From positions 1,044,652 through 1,108,651 of the forward strand of contig MNCI01015984.1 in NCBI GenBank assembly GCA_015680685.1: a stretch of 64,000 bases of DNA, written 5' to 3'. The notes under the pieces were generated by a model. That model did no database searches and was not told the origin of the DNA. It saw only the letters and a program-made list of their open reading frames with translations. The stretch comes from Gnetum montanum (Eukaryota > Streptophyta > Gnetopsida > Gnetales > Gnetaceae). Both the position numbers and the translations under genes were made by a program. Positions 33,719 through 46,189 of the stretch are shown here, one piece after another (the first letter of the stretch is position 1; every line of letters begins with the position of its first letter).

Positions 33719-36530
33719 ATGTCTCTTTCACAAGGAAGTGATAATGCATCGCGTGGAGAGAACATTCATTAGAGAACTAATGAGATATATATTGAAGAAA
33801 ATTAGAGTGACCAACCTTATGTAGGGGTTTCATATGTTCATGATCACCCTAACTACACTCATGGACTATATTCACCTAAGGCAAATGATCCTAGAGGAGA
33901 TGAAGTAAGTCCTAGATCAAGGGAGGCCTCAAGACCTAGGACCTCCTCAAAACCTAGAAAAGATAAATCAAGGGAACATGAGGAACACTATAGAAGCCAT
34001 GGCAACTCTCCTAGTTTCTCATCTTCCTCTTCCTCTTCAAAGTCTAGTTTTGACAAAGATGAACATAGGTATAGAGATAGAGCTCCACTATGGGGTTGAA
34101 ATAAAAATAGAAATCGAAACCAAGGGTAAAATCAAAGACATCAAAATGAGCATAGACAAAATCATCACAATCAGACAAATAGAAATAGAAATTTTCACCA
34201 TGACATGTCTGATGATGGTGAACCCTTGTTAGCCACTAAGAGCATGATGCAGATCACAAAGGCAATTAAAATATCCCATAAGCATTGCAAGGAAAGTCAC
34301 ATCAAAAGGCTTGATATGAAAAACATCCCTAAATTTGTAGGAGGCTATGATTTTGATCCACAACATCATTTGCAAGCCTTCCATGATGCCTGCATCTTAC
34401 AAAACATTGAAAGTAGATGGAAAAAGCTTAAGCTCTTTCCTAAGACACTAATAGACAAAGTTGAAGTGTGATATAGATCATTGAAACCAAATTCAATCCA
34501 TCAATGGTCCACAATGCTAGAACTCTTCAACAAGAAATACCAAACCTATGCAAGGGTGTCCAACCTAAGGAAAGGAATCCGAGGATGGAAACAAGAAAAA
34601 CATGAACCCTTGGATACAACACTAGATAGATACTATTTGCTACTAACCAAAGGTCCAGGCCATGGTTTCTCTCAAGAAGATAAAATTTTCCACATCATAG
34701 ATGGACTTCATAGTCAAATGAGAAAGACCCTTAGGATGTATGCTCAAGGTTAATTATATGAACTAGGAACCCATCAGATCCAAAAGCTAATCATGTGTGT
34801 GGCAAAAGAAGGAGAGCTATGTAAATGAGAAAATGTTGAGAAATATCACTGGGATCAAACTCTTCAAAAGAAGAGGGTCCATATCTATGATGAGGAAAAA
34901 GCACTGGCTCTCAGTCAGGTGATTTCATAACAAACCTTGTCAATACAAAATTCTATCGATGAGCTTGAAGCAAGGTTAGATAAGATGTCAAAATGGATAG
35001 ATGAAAAAGTTATAACTTGTGTAGAAACCATAGAGGAAAGAGTAATGCAAAAACAATTAAGTGATCACAACAAAAGGAGGAAAAGAGACAAGGATACAAG
35101 TAAGAACACTGATCAGCAAAAAAGGGAAATGACTATAGAAGAAGAAGCTATAGACTCAACTACCAAAGAAGATGATGAATGTGAAATCTACCTATATGAC
35201 CATCCAAAGGGCTAGTTCCTAATCATGTTACATCTACATGAGTATTGGACCTTTGCATTGAATCCCAAGTTCATACAAAAGCAAATGCCTAGGAAATTAT
35301 CTTTCTCACAAAGTAATCACAAACAGTCCCACAACTAACTGTACTATCCTAGTGGGACTTCTTATCAACCTCAAAACTACTATCAACCTTAGTGGAAAAA
35401 CCCACAATCGTGGGAAAGGCCATAATCAAACCAGCCAAACCCATATAGATATTACATTCAACAACTTGTTTTCCTGACTGGTTCTACTTCCTCTACCTCA
35501 AATCACTATTACCACTCTCCCGAATATCATCGACCCGCAACATCTTCTGAAGGATCACCAACTCATGCCTCTCATCCTCCATCATATCCTCAATATTCTC
35601 TTACTTACCTCCATCACATGTCACAGCCAGAAACACAAGAGGATACAGCACTATAACATTAACGAAAGAATGCCACTCTTGCTACAAACATACACAGAAA
35701 TGATAATGCTAGTAGGTCCCCACCACAATCTCAGAAACACTCTTTCTTTAGGATGGTTCCCATGCATTAGCATAACACTCATGGACCTACTAACTCATCC
35801 AAACTAGCACAATGCCAATCAAGTGCAACACCCTTCCTTTCACAACCAATGTCCTCCAATCCTATGCAAAGGCCAACATCCATCATTACTCCAACACCTA
35901 AAGGAAATGATGAATTTAGCACTATGGAGAGACAAAACAAAAATCCATGTATAACTAATCATGATAAAGGGTTCAATTATGGGCTAGAAGTTTGAAATAT
36001 TAACACAACCCCTATACCAATCCAACATAAAGTTCAAGAGCAAGTGTGTAAGAAAAAACCAATCTACGTAATAGCCACTAAACTAGAAGATACCTTGTGG
36101 CTTGAAAATGAGAATATAAAACTATTTCAAAGATGCATGAAAGAAACTAACCTATTTATTATTTTTATACTTACAAAAATGGACCAAAAAAAGGACTTAG
36201 ATGCATATATCTGACACTCTAATTATACACTAAAAAAGGATATTGAACATGCAGACCTAGGAATTAAAATAGAAAATCAAGAACAAGAAGCAAACACATC
36301 TAGATCCCCCAAAATGGAAATACCTTGAATTCCAGATGAAGATACATCTCTAAATTATCCAAAAAATACTATCACTAATGTTAGATATGCTACCACATGA
36401 TGAATTAAATCAGTAATAGTAACAGATGGAAAATTGGTGTTGTATAGGGGATTGTGCAATCCATCTCCTAAATGTGCGACCATAAGATTAGTTGTGGGGG
36501 AGATGCTCCATCTTGGTTTAAGAATGAATA
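33719..36530 (+). pseudogene. gag polyprotein of element F (broken)
   Basis: It starts at ATG 33719 (MSLSQGSDNAS), closest to element B's gag. In order: a Ser-rich and then Arg/Glu/Lys-rich segment (33990-34200); gag core LDMKNIPKFVGGYDFDPQHH (34312-34371), KLKLFPKT, KKYQTYARVSNLRKGI, HIIDGLHSQMRKTLRMYAQG; a helical segment (34937-35100); the Cys/His motif region CEIYLYDHPKG (35181-35213), with the last Cys lost; and a long Tyr/Pro/His-rich tail. From 36000 to 36530 the frame encodes charged sequence without RT or protease motifs. The element lacks pol. Confidence 0.75.
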
Positions 36531-38624
36531 AGTATTTTTCACCTTTTTATTTGTTTTACAATTTTTTATCATTTTCCTATTTCTTCCAAAATTTTCTAAT
36601 TCTTCATATGTTTTTAATTTCTTAATATTTTTTTCTTTTCTTTATAATCTTCTCTTTTTCTAAGTAATTTTCTTTAGGTTTATGAATGTCTTTTATGTTC
36701 CCATTAATAATATTTCCAAGTCATGATGTAGAAGTCAACACTATGTGTTAGGTTTTTGTTCTATGCTATCAAGATGATTGGGTAAGTAATTGTGTAAAGC
36801 CATGAGACCATCTCATCCATCCTTCTAATTTTTTGAATAAAAGGTCTTTTTCATGGAAACAATTTGGCTCTTCTTTCATAAATCTAAAATTAATGACTGC
36901 TCATTATATCTTAAAAAAAGAGGGAATGACCAAGTAGGAATGGAAATGGGTGTGACCTCAAGGGGACTTGTCAAGTTCTCTTCTTGACTTTCTTCATGTG
37001 ATTTATGACTCCTCTTGAAATGTATCATCACTCCTTCATCAATCAATAAATAGAAAGCTATGTCTTTGCATGGTATGATTCCCATTTCAAAAAAATTTAA
37101 AATCCAAAAATAACAAAAATAAAAAAATGAAAATGAAATAAAAGAAGAAATATATATATATATAATGGGAATTCAAAGCACATCCCTTAGACACAATCAT
37201 GACCTACAAGCACTAGTTATGGGGTTGGAAAGACATGTTACCCATGCCTGAAGATGCCTCTCTAACTAAGGCCCTTTCTTCCTTCTTCTCTTTTCTTTTC
37301 TTTTTAGAGTGATGATTATTCTTTGAGGTGGTTGTGGACTCATTGTGGTCAACATGAAGGAACACATCAATGTGAGGTCACTGTTTATGGTATGGACTTG
37401 GTCTAAACTTGGACGGATAGGTCTGCTGATGATTTTAATCATATTTTTCACAAGAACCTATTGTGAACATGGTCAAGTAGCTTACATCCTAATCTTTACA
37501 ATCCCTTCTCATCCCATTATTCACCTCACTGTTACATGTGATTATGAGCCTTTTGATTTTTTGTAGTATAGTGCAAGATCCCAACCACAATAATTGTATG
37601 TTGTTTAGAATAAAGGAATGGTCTACATTTAACTTCTTGGGTGCCCACAGACATCTATAGAAGTGGTTCTGCAAGGCCATTATGGTAGGAGCCTGCTTGG
37701 GGGAGGACCCACTTGCATAACTTTTGTTGAACATGACTTTGAATTAGCCTTCACATCTTCCAAAATGTTAGTGATAGTTTCTCTGAATTTATGTATAATT
37801 TTGGGACTACTTCTCATTTTTTTCATTACTTTTTCCTACTTTTCTATTTTCATATCCAACCTTTGGTTTCAATTATTTGAAAACTTATGTGTGTTTAGAG
37901 TTACGCTATTAGTCATGGGGGCTAGGGATGTCTGTTTTGAAATTGAAATTTTTGAAATTTTTCTAACATCCTATTTTTGAACATTATGGTAAGTAATAGT
38001 AATTGATCAAAATAATTTGAATAGCTTGATGATTTTAGTTACCTCATAGCCTTACGCATAGTATGTTGTAATCACCTTGTGCTTAAATGCAAACTAAGGA
38101 ATCTAAAAAGGGTTAATTATTAAAAAAAAAATCTACCAAAACTAATGTTGAGCCTTTGGTGACTACAAGCGATGCTAAAAGAAATGCCTAAGGAAGAATT
38201 TTTTTTGCCAAGCATGAAAACGAAGCTAGGGGGAACAATAGAGGATATGCCCATGAACAAATCATAGCACATATAAGACAGCAACTCAAACATCACATGT
38301 TTGTTAGATCCATGGGATGATGAGAAGAAATTTCAGCCCATACTTCAAGAATGTTTTACATAACCAAAGAAGCATTGACATAACAATCAAGGTTGGAAGT
38401 CATCCTCAATGGATTTTTGAAGACCTATGCAAATTTTTTAATCTTTAATGTCTGTCTAGTCTTTTTGTCACTCTATCATTTTATATGCATCCACTCAAAT
38501 AAAATTTTATAATGCAACACTCAGAGTCGATCAGTAGTTAGTGTTAGTCAATAATCCCATCATTCCCAATTTTTTGTAAAGAAAGCTCAATCCTATCCTG
38601 TTAGCTCGAGGAAAACTTTTTACT
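36531..38624 (+). other. noncoding 3' region of element F
   Basis: A T-rich start, then family blocks GGTGTGACCTCAAGGGGACTTG (36949), GAAAGACATGTTACCCATGCC (37228) and GGGGGAGGACCCACTTGCATAAC (37698). A (TA)n run lies at 37150-37165. A weak relic of the third ORF may lie at 38110-38430, but no clear start remains. Confidence 0.5.
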
Positions 38625-38638
38625 CAGTCGTGGGGGTA
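38625..38638 (+). other. polypurine tract of element F
   Basis: CAGTCGTGGGGGTA directly precedes the 3' LTR. Confidence 0.75.
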
Positions 38639-39488
38639 TGATGAAGCATCAATTAGCTACGCTGACATAGCCATGTCAAGCTAGATCCCTCAACATAGAT
38701 GCCTCGATGCAAATGCCTTGACGCATGTCATGGCATATGTTTGAATAATGATGAAGCATCAAAGTGTTGCATTTACAAGCCCCCATCGACATGGCCTCAT
38801 TGATGAGCACCCGTTGACAAGGCCCCATCTACGTGGTGTTGCCCTGTTGACAAGGCCATGTCGACATAGCATTTGCTACATTTATGAGGCCCCATCAATG
38901 TAGCCACACAATAAAGTTTATAAATATGTGCTCACCTATTGAATTGATGAAATTCTTTGGTCAATAGAGTAGCTGAACTCTTGCAATTTTATTCCATAAT
39001 CTTAAAGAATAATCAATGAGTGCCCGCAATGTGGATCTAAGCTAATTGTATGATGTATTATTTGAGTGGCAATGTACTTGGACACATTCCATGAATAGAA
39101 ATAAGATCAAGATTGATTCTTATTCATTACAGCACTTTGACTTAGATTAAATTTACTTTCCATGTAATTTACATTTCATGACCTTAGTTAATATTTACAT
39201 TTCCATGCATGTTAATGAATTGGCAAAATGAGTGCAACCAATTTCAAGCATAAACACGTATTTGCTTAGTAATTCTAGTAGTGTTATTGCTTGGTTCACC
39301 CAATAGCATAGCACTTGGTAATCCCAGTAGTGGATACATGGGTTCAGGATGTGTATGGCAAGCTGGGCATGGACACTCATGTATAGGCTAGTTTAGACTT
39401 TACTTTCTATTGCTAATTAGTTAAATAATTGATTTCTTTATTGTCATTAGGAGTAGTCTAAGGCTGAAACAACATCAAGAATCATATG
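38639..39488 (+). repeat. 3' LTR of element F, first part
   Basis: It starts TGATGAAGCATCAATTAGC and has TTATAAATATG at 38918-38928. It breaks at CATATG where element G is inserted and continues at 52158. Its interrupted sequence matches 33403-33440 of the 5' LTR. Confidence 0.85.
38655..38905 (+). promoter_or_regulatory. U3 word array, GTCGAC/GGCCCC type (F 3' LTR)
   Basis: A longer array than in C: GCTACGCTGACATAGCC, GCCTCGATGC, CCCCCATCGACATGGCC, CCCGTTGACAAGGCCCC, GGCCATGTCGACATAGC and GAGGCCCCATCAATGTAGCC, ending before the TATA box. Confidence 0.6.
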
Positions 39489-40331
39489 TGATGAATTGCA
39501 TTATTTTGTCTGTCGTGACATCATGTACATGATGTCACAATCTTGATGCGACATCACGTACATGACGTTGAAGTGTATAATCTAGGCCTATAAATATTGC
39601 ACTTGGGCTCCAATTTTCAGAGTTAGTTTTTGGTCATTGTTAGTTAGAGTAGCGAAGCTCTTGTAGTTTCTTTTCCTCAAAGTTAGAATATTTTCTAAGT
39701 GCCTGTAGAAGGAGTCTAAGTGTGTACAATTCTTTTTTTGAGCATTGATGTACCTGAGCACAGCAGTGTCACAGGAATAAAATGAAATCTTTTGACAATC
39801 CTTGTAGCACTGAGAATAGATTAATATTTTCTTTAATGCATTTTACTTTCTTACTCTTTACTTTAATGCATTTGAATTAAGCAGTTTATTTCCATTTGTT
39901 AATGAACACGAGCACAACCACTTCGAGCATTTATATAGTACTTAGTAACCTAGCAACGCTTAACATTTGGTAGCCCAGCAACACTATATGTGTTCAAGAT
40001 ATGTTCAAGAAAGTGGGATGGTTACTTATGTTAGGCTAGATAGGAAATAATAAATTCAATTTTAAATTACTCTATTCTTCATTCTTGTTGTAGGCTATCA
40101 AATCTATAAAACATAAAATAATAGAAAAATCATATACCTTAGTTACACTTAAACCATACCTTTGAACCTCACAAGTATAATCAAGAAGACAACGAATGTT
40201 CTTAATGCCCATTTCACTTCCTAGAAGAGCTAGTGCATTAGATAACTATAGGTTCACAAAATTCAATTAGGTCGTGCATAATGCCTTGGTGATCTGTATG
40301 GTTGGGCGTAGGGGTACCTCACCGCTCATCA
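39489..40331 (+). repeat. 5' LTR of element G
   Basis: TGATGAATTGCATTATTTTG to CCGCTCATCA, TATA box CTATAAATATTGC at 39588. It pairs with 51265-52152. Confidence 0.85.
39508..39573 (+). promoter_or_regulatory. U3 palindromic array, GATGTC/GACATC type (G 5' LTR)
   Basis: GTGACATCATGTACATGATGTCAC, read as two arms around GTAC (TGACATCATGTAC and its mirror), then GCGACATCACGTACATGACGTT. The 3' LTR carries a longer version. Confidence 0.6.
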
Positions 40332-40352
40332 TTGGTGCCATTGTCCGAGACC
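40332..40352 (+). other. primer-binding site of element G
   Basis: TTGGTGCCATTGTCCGAGAC, a variant of the family site; the internal region expected after it is replaced by part of H's LTR. Confidence 0.65.
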
Positions 40353-40757
40353 TTTTTGAACATATGTGTGACACTTGGTAGCTCAGAAACAATTAGCATT
40401 TAACAGCCTAGTGGTGTTTACACAAAGTTCAAGATGTGTTTGGGAAGTTGGAATGATTACTTATGTTAGGCTAGATTAGACCATAGTTTACTTAGCATTT
40501 AATCACTCTTACTTTTATTCCTGTTCTAGGTGAGTAATTTCATAAAAACACAAAATAATAAAAATCTTATGCCTCAGTCACACTTAACCATACAATTACA
40601 TTCCACAAGTGGGACTAGGAAGACAACAAATGGACAACACGCACGCACTATTTAGCTCTAGCGGACTTAGTAATTATAGTCTGCAAAATTTGACTGGATT
40701 GCACATGAATGCCTATGATTCGTATGGTTGGGCATAGGGGTACCTTGCCACTCATCA
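40353..40757 (+). repeat. 5' LTR of element H (3' half)
   Basis: It starts mid-LTR at TTTTTGAACATATGTGTGACAC, matching 50392 onward of the 3' LTR, and ends GCCACTCATCA. Confidence 0.85.
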
Positions 40758-40777
40758 TTGGCACCGTTGTCGCGGAC
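40758..40777 (+). other. primer-binding site of element H
   Basis: TTGGCACCGTTGTCGCGGAC follows the LTR end. Confidence 0.75.
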
Positions 40778-42154
40778 TTTAGTTCTTCATGCGCTATCTG
40801 AACCCAGTGAAACTTAGTAATCTCATTGTTCAAACCCTAAGAGTCAAACCCAAGAAAACAAAAATTATTATCATTAAATTAAACCTTAATTACACACTGT
40901 TTACAACTTTATTAATACAAAATGTCTTCTTCTCAAAGGAGCCCATCTCCGCCCAGGGTAGTTCAAGTGCCTCAACAATACCGAGTGGTATATGCTCATC
41001 CCAATGAGTATGTACCAGACTTTACCTTCATCTTGCATCAAGATGAACTAATGCGGTGGCATGATATGGAAGGCAACATTGTGTTGCTACCTAACCAATC
41101 TGTTCCAGCAATGCTCCAGCTAATGCTCACATGACATAGGCTTTAACATCTCCATGGACAATATGAGATGCGAGATCCTGACTTAAGGGATTATCATCCC
41201 ACTGAAGCACAAAGATTAAAGGATCATTAACTAGAGCACCAACACAAGCTTATGAAGGGCAAGGGGCCAAATATTTTTCCATCTTTGCTTGGCCCAATTA
41301 ATGAAGGTAACCACTTATTTAGTGATTCTCCTTTCTTTGACTTTGTTTAAGAATCCCTCAACCAAAATGTACAATCCACAATCCATAATCCAAGTTTTGG
41401 TCAAAATGGATCCAATGACAAAAATGGATCTAGAGAAGCAAGTCAAGAAAAGGGGGACAAAGGAGATCATGATTGTGATCGTGGTCGTGAGCATAGAAGG
41501 AATGGTGATAGGCGTCAACACGGAGAATGTTTTCCTTCTTCTTCCCCTTCATTATCATCATCTTCTTCTTCATCTGGTTCAAATCATGGTCATAGAAGAA
41601 ATAACCATGATGGAGGTGACCAATGGAACCAGAACAATAGAAGGGACCATCAGGATAGTCATGACCGAGGACATGGGTAATCCAGAGAGGCCCATCATCT
41701 AGAAAGAATGGCTAGTAGAGAACATAGTAGGCACTGCCATCATGGCCTTGATGAACCTCTACTTTCTACTTGGGGCATGTTGAATATTGCAGAGGTTGTG
41801 AGGATTCCAACAAGGCACATGAAGAATAGCAGAATAAAGAGACTAGATATGAACAACATTCCTCAATTTGAAGGAGGATATGATGCTAATCCGCAAAACC
41901 ATCTTCAGGCCTTTCAAGATGCATGAGCTTTGTAGAATATTGAGAATGAATGGCAAAATTTAAAATTATTTCAAAGAACACTTATAAAGGAAGCACAAAA
42001 TTAGTACCGATCCTTGGAACCAGAATCAATCAGGTAGTGGAGTACAATGTTAGAATTATTCAATGACAAATATTAAACGTACTCCTGAATATCCAATTTA
42101 AGAAAATAAATTCAATGATGGAAACAAGGGAATCATGAGCCCTTGGATGCTACT

Positions 42155-43044
42155 TGATGAGTGGCTAGGTACCCCTACGCTCAACCATATGAATACGAGT
42201 GTTCACGCACGATCCGGTCAAACTCCGTGAACAGGCTAGTTGTGGTATCTAGATCGTTACACGTTGATCGCAATTCACTGTCTTCCCACCTGGACTAGTA
42301 TTTGCTTTGTCACATATGGTTTAGTCCAGAGTGAGGCATATGATGTGATCCTAACTAATGCTACTCCTAGAGACAATGGAAAATAATCTTGGTTAAACTA
42401 ATGAGTAATAGGAAATGAGGTCTAAGCTAACCTAAGTGCGATGAGCATCCTTTCCTTAATCATCCGTACACATCTTGGACCTCGTGCATGACTACTACTG
42501 GGGTTACCAAGCGTAGATCCTAGGTACGCTTCTGGGTTACCAAGTAGTCACACTTGAATGCTCATGATTAAGTCGTACTCATTCCGCATTTAACAACAGG
42601 AATAGTAAATGACGATAAAGAAATATTAACTAAGAGAACAATAAATAACAATAACAATTAACAATAATAATTAAACTATTAAAACTAAGTGAATGCTACA
42701 ATGATGAAGTAATCTTGATCTTTATTTCTAGTCATGTGCGCGTCCAAGTACGTCACACTCGAATAAAGGTGCCATACAATTACAAGCATCACACTGCGGG
42801 CATGCACTTGGGAAAATAATCTAACTCCTACAGAAAAAAATGCAAGGGCTTCACTACAACTACTCGAAGCCTACCTAAATAAGGCAAAAGGCCCTCTTAT
42901 TTATAGGTCGGGATAGGCGGCTGTGTAAATAGGGTCACGTCGATGCAGGAAGGCTACGTCGATGGGGCCACGTCAACGCAGCCATGTATATGGGGCCCCG
43001 TATACGCAGCCTAGTCGATGCATCGACTATATAGCACTTCATCA
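42155..43044 (-). mobile_element. solo LTR in the gag of element H
   Basis: An 890-bp LTR starting TGATGAGTGGCTAGG and ending GCACTTCATCA, flanked by the direct duplication CTACT (42150-42154 and 43045-43049). Read on minus, it has TATAAATAAGAGGG near 42893-42906. The backbone resembles the LTRs of A and B, but its palindromic words are of the GTCGATG/GGCCACGTC type. No internal sequence remains, so it probably formed by LTR-LTR recombination. Confidence 0.9.
42908..43035 (-). promoter_or_regulatory. U3 word array, GTCGATG type (solo LTR)
   Basis: On plus: GGGTCACGTCGATGCAGG, GGCTACGTCGATGGGGCC, CACGTCAACGCAGCC, ATGTATATGGGGCCCCGTATACGCAGCC and AGTCGATGCATCGACT. Most CpG sites are intact, unlike the decayed arrays elsewhere, so this is probably one of the younger insertions. 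Confidence 0.65.
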
Positions 43045-44318
43045 CTACTATTTGTCAATACTACTCTCTGTTGCATAGGTGTCCTGGCCATGGATACTCT
43101 CAACTTAATTAGCTTCGCCATATCGTAGATGGGTTGTAGTCTAAAACCAAAAAAACCCTTGGTGTCTATACCCAAGGAAGATTGATAGAGTTAAGTGCTT
43201 GTCGAATTCAAAAATTAATTGAACAGGTAGCCAAGAAGGAGGGAGAGCTAAGAAAACATGAAAGTGTAGAAGAATACAATAGAGATCCTTCTATTCAAAA
43301 GAAGAGGGTTCGATTTTATGACAGTGAGGATAAATTCACCAGAGATGAGGTGGTTAATCAGAAAACCTTACCATTCCAAAAATTACAATCATAAATTACA
43401 GCTAAGGTTGATCAATTATGGGACTCCATGGACAATAGGTTTCAAGCTATCTTAAAAATTATTGAAGAGTCCAAGGAGCAAAGTGGTGAGCATGAGTGTC
43501 GAATATGTAAGGAGGCTAAATGTGCCATATCTAAGGGTAAAGGTAAAATCGCTATGATAGAGATGGCTGTGGATAACGACTCAAATGATGATGGTGGATG
43601 TGATGTTTGCTAGTATAAACATCCTATGGGATGTTATCCAGTTATATCACACTTGCAGGAATCTGGGGTATATGCCTTACATCCATGACTTGCACAAAGG
43701 AAAATGCCCAAAAGATTGCCTTATCCAAAAGGCAATCCTTGATAGTTCCACCAACCATAGTAGTACTATCCAAGTGGAACTCCTCCACAACCTTACGAAT
43801 TCTAGCAGCAATGGCAGCAACCATAATCATGGGCATTGCCACCTCCAAGACAGCAATACCCTTACTAGTAACTAGACCCCTACAGTTACTATGTTTAGCA
43901 ACCTTCATCTCCACGGGACTTTTCTAGTCATGTTGCCGCTTACCAACCTCAAAACTACCCTCTTGAAACATACCAATTTCTCTATCTAAGGAGAGATGCC
44001 ACCTACTATCCTTATGCACTTCCTGTCCCTACACCTACTCCTCCAGCTCCTACACAACTACCACCTAATCTATCCATGCAAGGTGAATTGCCTGCACAAC
44101 CACAGCAAAGGAACACTACAAGGGTAGTTAACCTGCAATCAGTTAACCCATCAAGTGGGTCTGAACTACGAAAAAAGAAAAGACCCTTCTTCTGACCTTA
44201 CAGTCCATCAAAGCCCTCAAACACATCAGTGGTTGGTAACTCTACTCCTCTACCTTCCTCTGTTTCCTCTTTATCTAAGTCCCCTTCAAACCAAAATCCT
44301 TCTTGAATCCATACTATA

Positions 44319-44821
44319 ATGCTAACACATGTTGTATCTGATTGGATTCGAGCTAGTCATCTGCCTAGAAAATTAGCTGATCCTGGGAGTCCCCTAATTT
44401 ACTTGCAAATTGTTGGGAATGAGCCTTGTAAAGCTCTTCTTGACTTTGGTTCTAGTATTAATTTAATCTTGCATGAGATGTACACAATGTGGAACCCTCC
44501 TCCCTTGAAGAAGAGCAAAGTCCAGCTAAAACTAATGGACCAATCCATTACTGTTCCATTAGGACTAATTGAGGACATCATCACCACCATTTGTGGGATG
44601 TCATATCCTATTGATCTCCTAGTAATCAAAGTGGAGAACTACAAGGGGGACTTTCAAATCATTATGGGAAGGGTGTGGTTAAATATTGTTGATGCCAAAA
44701 TGGGCATCAAAGATCTTTCCTTAGAAATATCAAAAGAAAATGAGTTTGGAAAGATCGAGAAGAAGAGAGTTCCATGTATCGTGTACAGTGATTCAAGGTG
44801 TCATTGTGTGCAAAATTTATG
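44319..44821 (+). pseudogene. aspartic protease of element H
   Basis: An intact 167-codon stretch. EPCKALLDFGSSINLILHEM (44425-44484) holds the active site as DFGS; KLMDQSITVPLGLIEDIITT and the distal IIMGRVWLNIVDAKMGI follow. It is one of the few segments without internal stops, but flanking sequence is broken, so it is not a functional gene. Confidence 0.75.
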
Positions 44822-45339
44822 ATTGGTAAAGTAAACATCTCTCTCTGCATGTAAGTAGTGTGCACCAGAAGTTAAGATCTAGAGATGTCTATACGCAGTA
44901 GCCACAAAACAAGAGGGCATCCAGTGGCTAACAGCTGATGCTAGTAGCAATACATTATGCATGGAACCTGCTAAGGGCCTAATGTATGAATATGTTGCAA
45001 GTATGGATGAACTCAAGCAAGTTCATCACTAGCTCTCTGAAGGAGAAAATGATGATGTCAATTGCGATGAGCTAGAAATTCTTGATAATTTTAAATAAGA
45101 GCCCCTTGAATTGAAGACACTACCAGCTAGAATGGAGTACGTATTTTTGAAAAATGGAAGGTCGGTTATTATTAATGTTAATCTTGCTACAGAACAGAAG
45201 AAAAAGGTAATAAAAGTTATGTAAAAGTGGTCAGCAACCTTTGCTTGTTATATTCTGAACTCACTGGGATAGATCCAAGAATATGCCAACACTGGATATA
45301 CATTGACCTTACCGTTAAGCCAAAATGATAGATACAGCA

Positions 45340-46180
45340 TCATTTGAATCTCAAATTAAATCAAATTATCAAAGAGGAGATTGAACAACTCCTCAAGGTA
45401 GGATTCATCTACCCTATTGTAGATAGTAAGTGGGTCAGTCCACTCATGATTATACCAAAGAAAGGAGGCAAATGGTGGGTGTGCATTGATTTTCAGCTGC
45501 TCAACATGGTAACTTTCAAGGATCATTTTCCGTTACCTTTCATCAACCAAGTGTTGAACACCATTTCTAGGCATTTTTATTATGACTTTCTTGATGGTTC
45601 TAGTGGTTATAACCAAATCTGAATTACACTAGAGGACCAGGAAAAGATAACTTTCACAAGTCCTTGGGGCACGTTTGCTTACCGTTAGATGCCATTTGAT
45701 CTATGTAATGCCCCAGTCACATTTCAATAATTAGTTCTCAGCATTTTCCAACAACAGATTGGTAGTGGGGTAGAAGTTTTTATGGATGATTTTTCTACCT
45801 ATGGAGCTATGTTCGAGCAAGCCCTAGACCATCTTGAGCAGGTGTTGAAGAGATGTGTCAAAACAAACCTCTGACTCAATTGGAAAAAGAGCCATCTTAT
45901 GGTATAGGAAGGCATAGTCTTGGGGCATCATATTTCAAAAGCAAGAATTGAGGTGGACCCTAAAAAAATAAGAGTCATCCAAGGAATAACCTGTCAACCT
46001 GAAATAGTCAAAGAAGTGTCATCATTCCTTGGTCATACTGGCTACTACTAGTGCTTCATCAAGAACTTTTCCAAAATCGCTGAGCCATTGGTAGAATTGA
46101 CAAAGAAGGATGCATCATTTGTCTAGACCCCTGCATGTGAAGTAGCATTTCAACAATTGACGCAAAAGCTTGCTAAAATT
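45340..46180 (+). pseudogene. reverse transcriptase of element H (broken)
   Basis: LNQIIKEEIEQLLKVGFIYP (45356-45415), SPLMIIPKKGGKWWVCIDFQLLN (45437-45505), DHFPLPFINQVLNTIS, FLDGSSGYNQI, then VFMDDFSTYGAMFEQALDH (45777-45835) with the catalytic Asp pair, then LTHHISKARIEVDPKKI-like connection sequence. Stops include TAG for CAG or TGG in FVWTP and GYYQ-type positions. Confidence 0.8.
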
Positions 46181-46189
46181 CTTCAAACA

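Larger units (their letters stand above)
40922..44300 (+). pseudogene. gag polyprotein of element H (broken, interrupted by solo LTR)
   Basis: It starts at ATG 40922 (MSSSQRSPSPPRVVQ). The N-terminal domain keeps YAHPNEYVPDFTFILHQDE (about 40991-41047) and GNIVLLP. A Ser/His/Asp/Arg-rich segment (41440-41690) precedes the gag core LDMNNIPQFEGGYDANPQNH (41847-41904). After PLDAT the sequence is cut by the solo LTR at 42155-43044 and resumes with CPGHGYSQ-like and GL.SKT..TLGV sequence. The Cys/His motif CDVC.YKHPMGCYP lies near 43600, the only copy that keeps the second Cys. A Pro/Gln/Tyr-rich tail closes it. Confidence 0.8.

Noticed and set aside
44319-44821. Intact protease gene
   Set aside because: The stretch is open, but gag before and RT after are broken by stops and frameshifts; absence of stops over 500 bp is compatible with chance survival.
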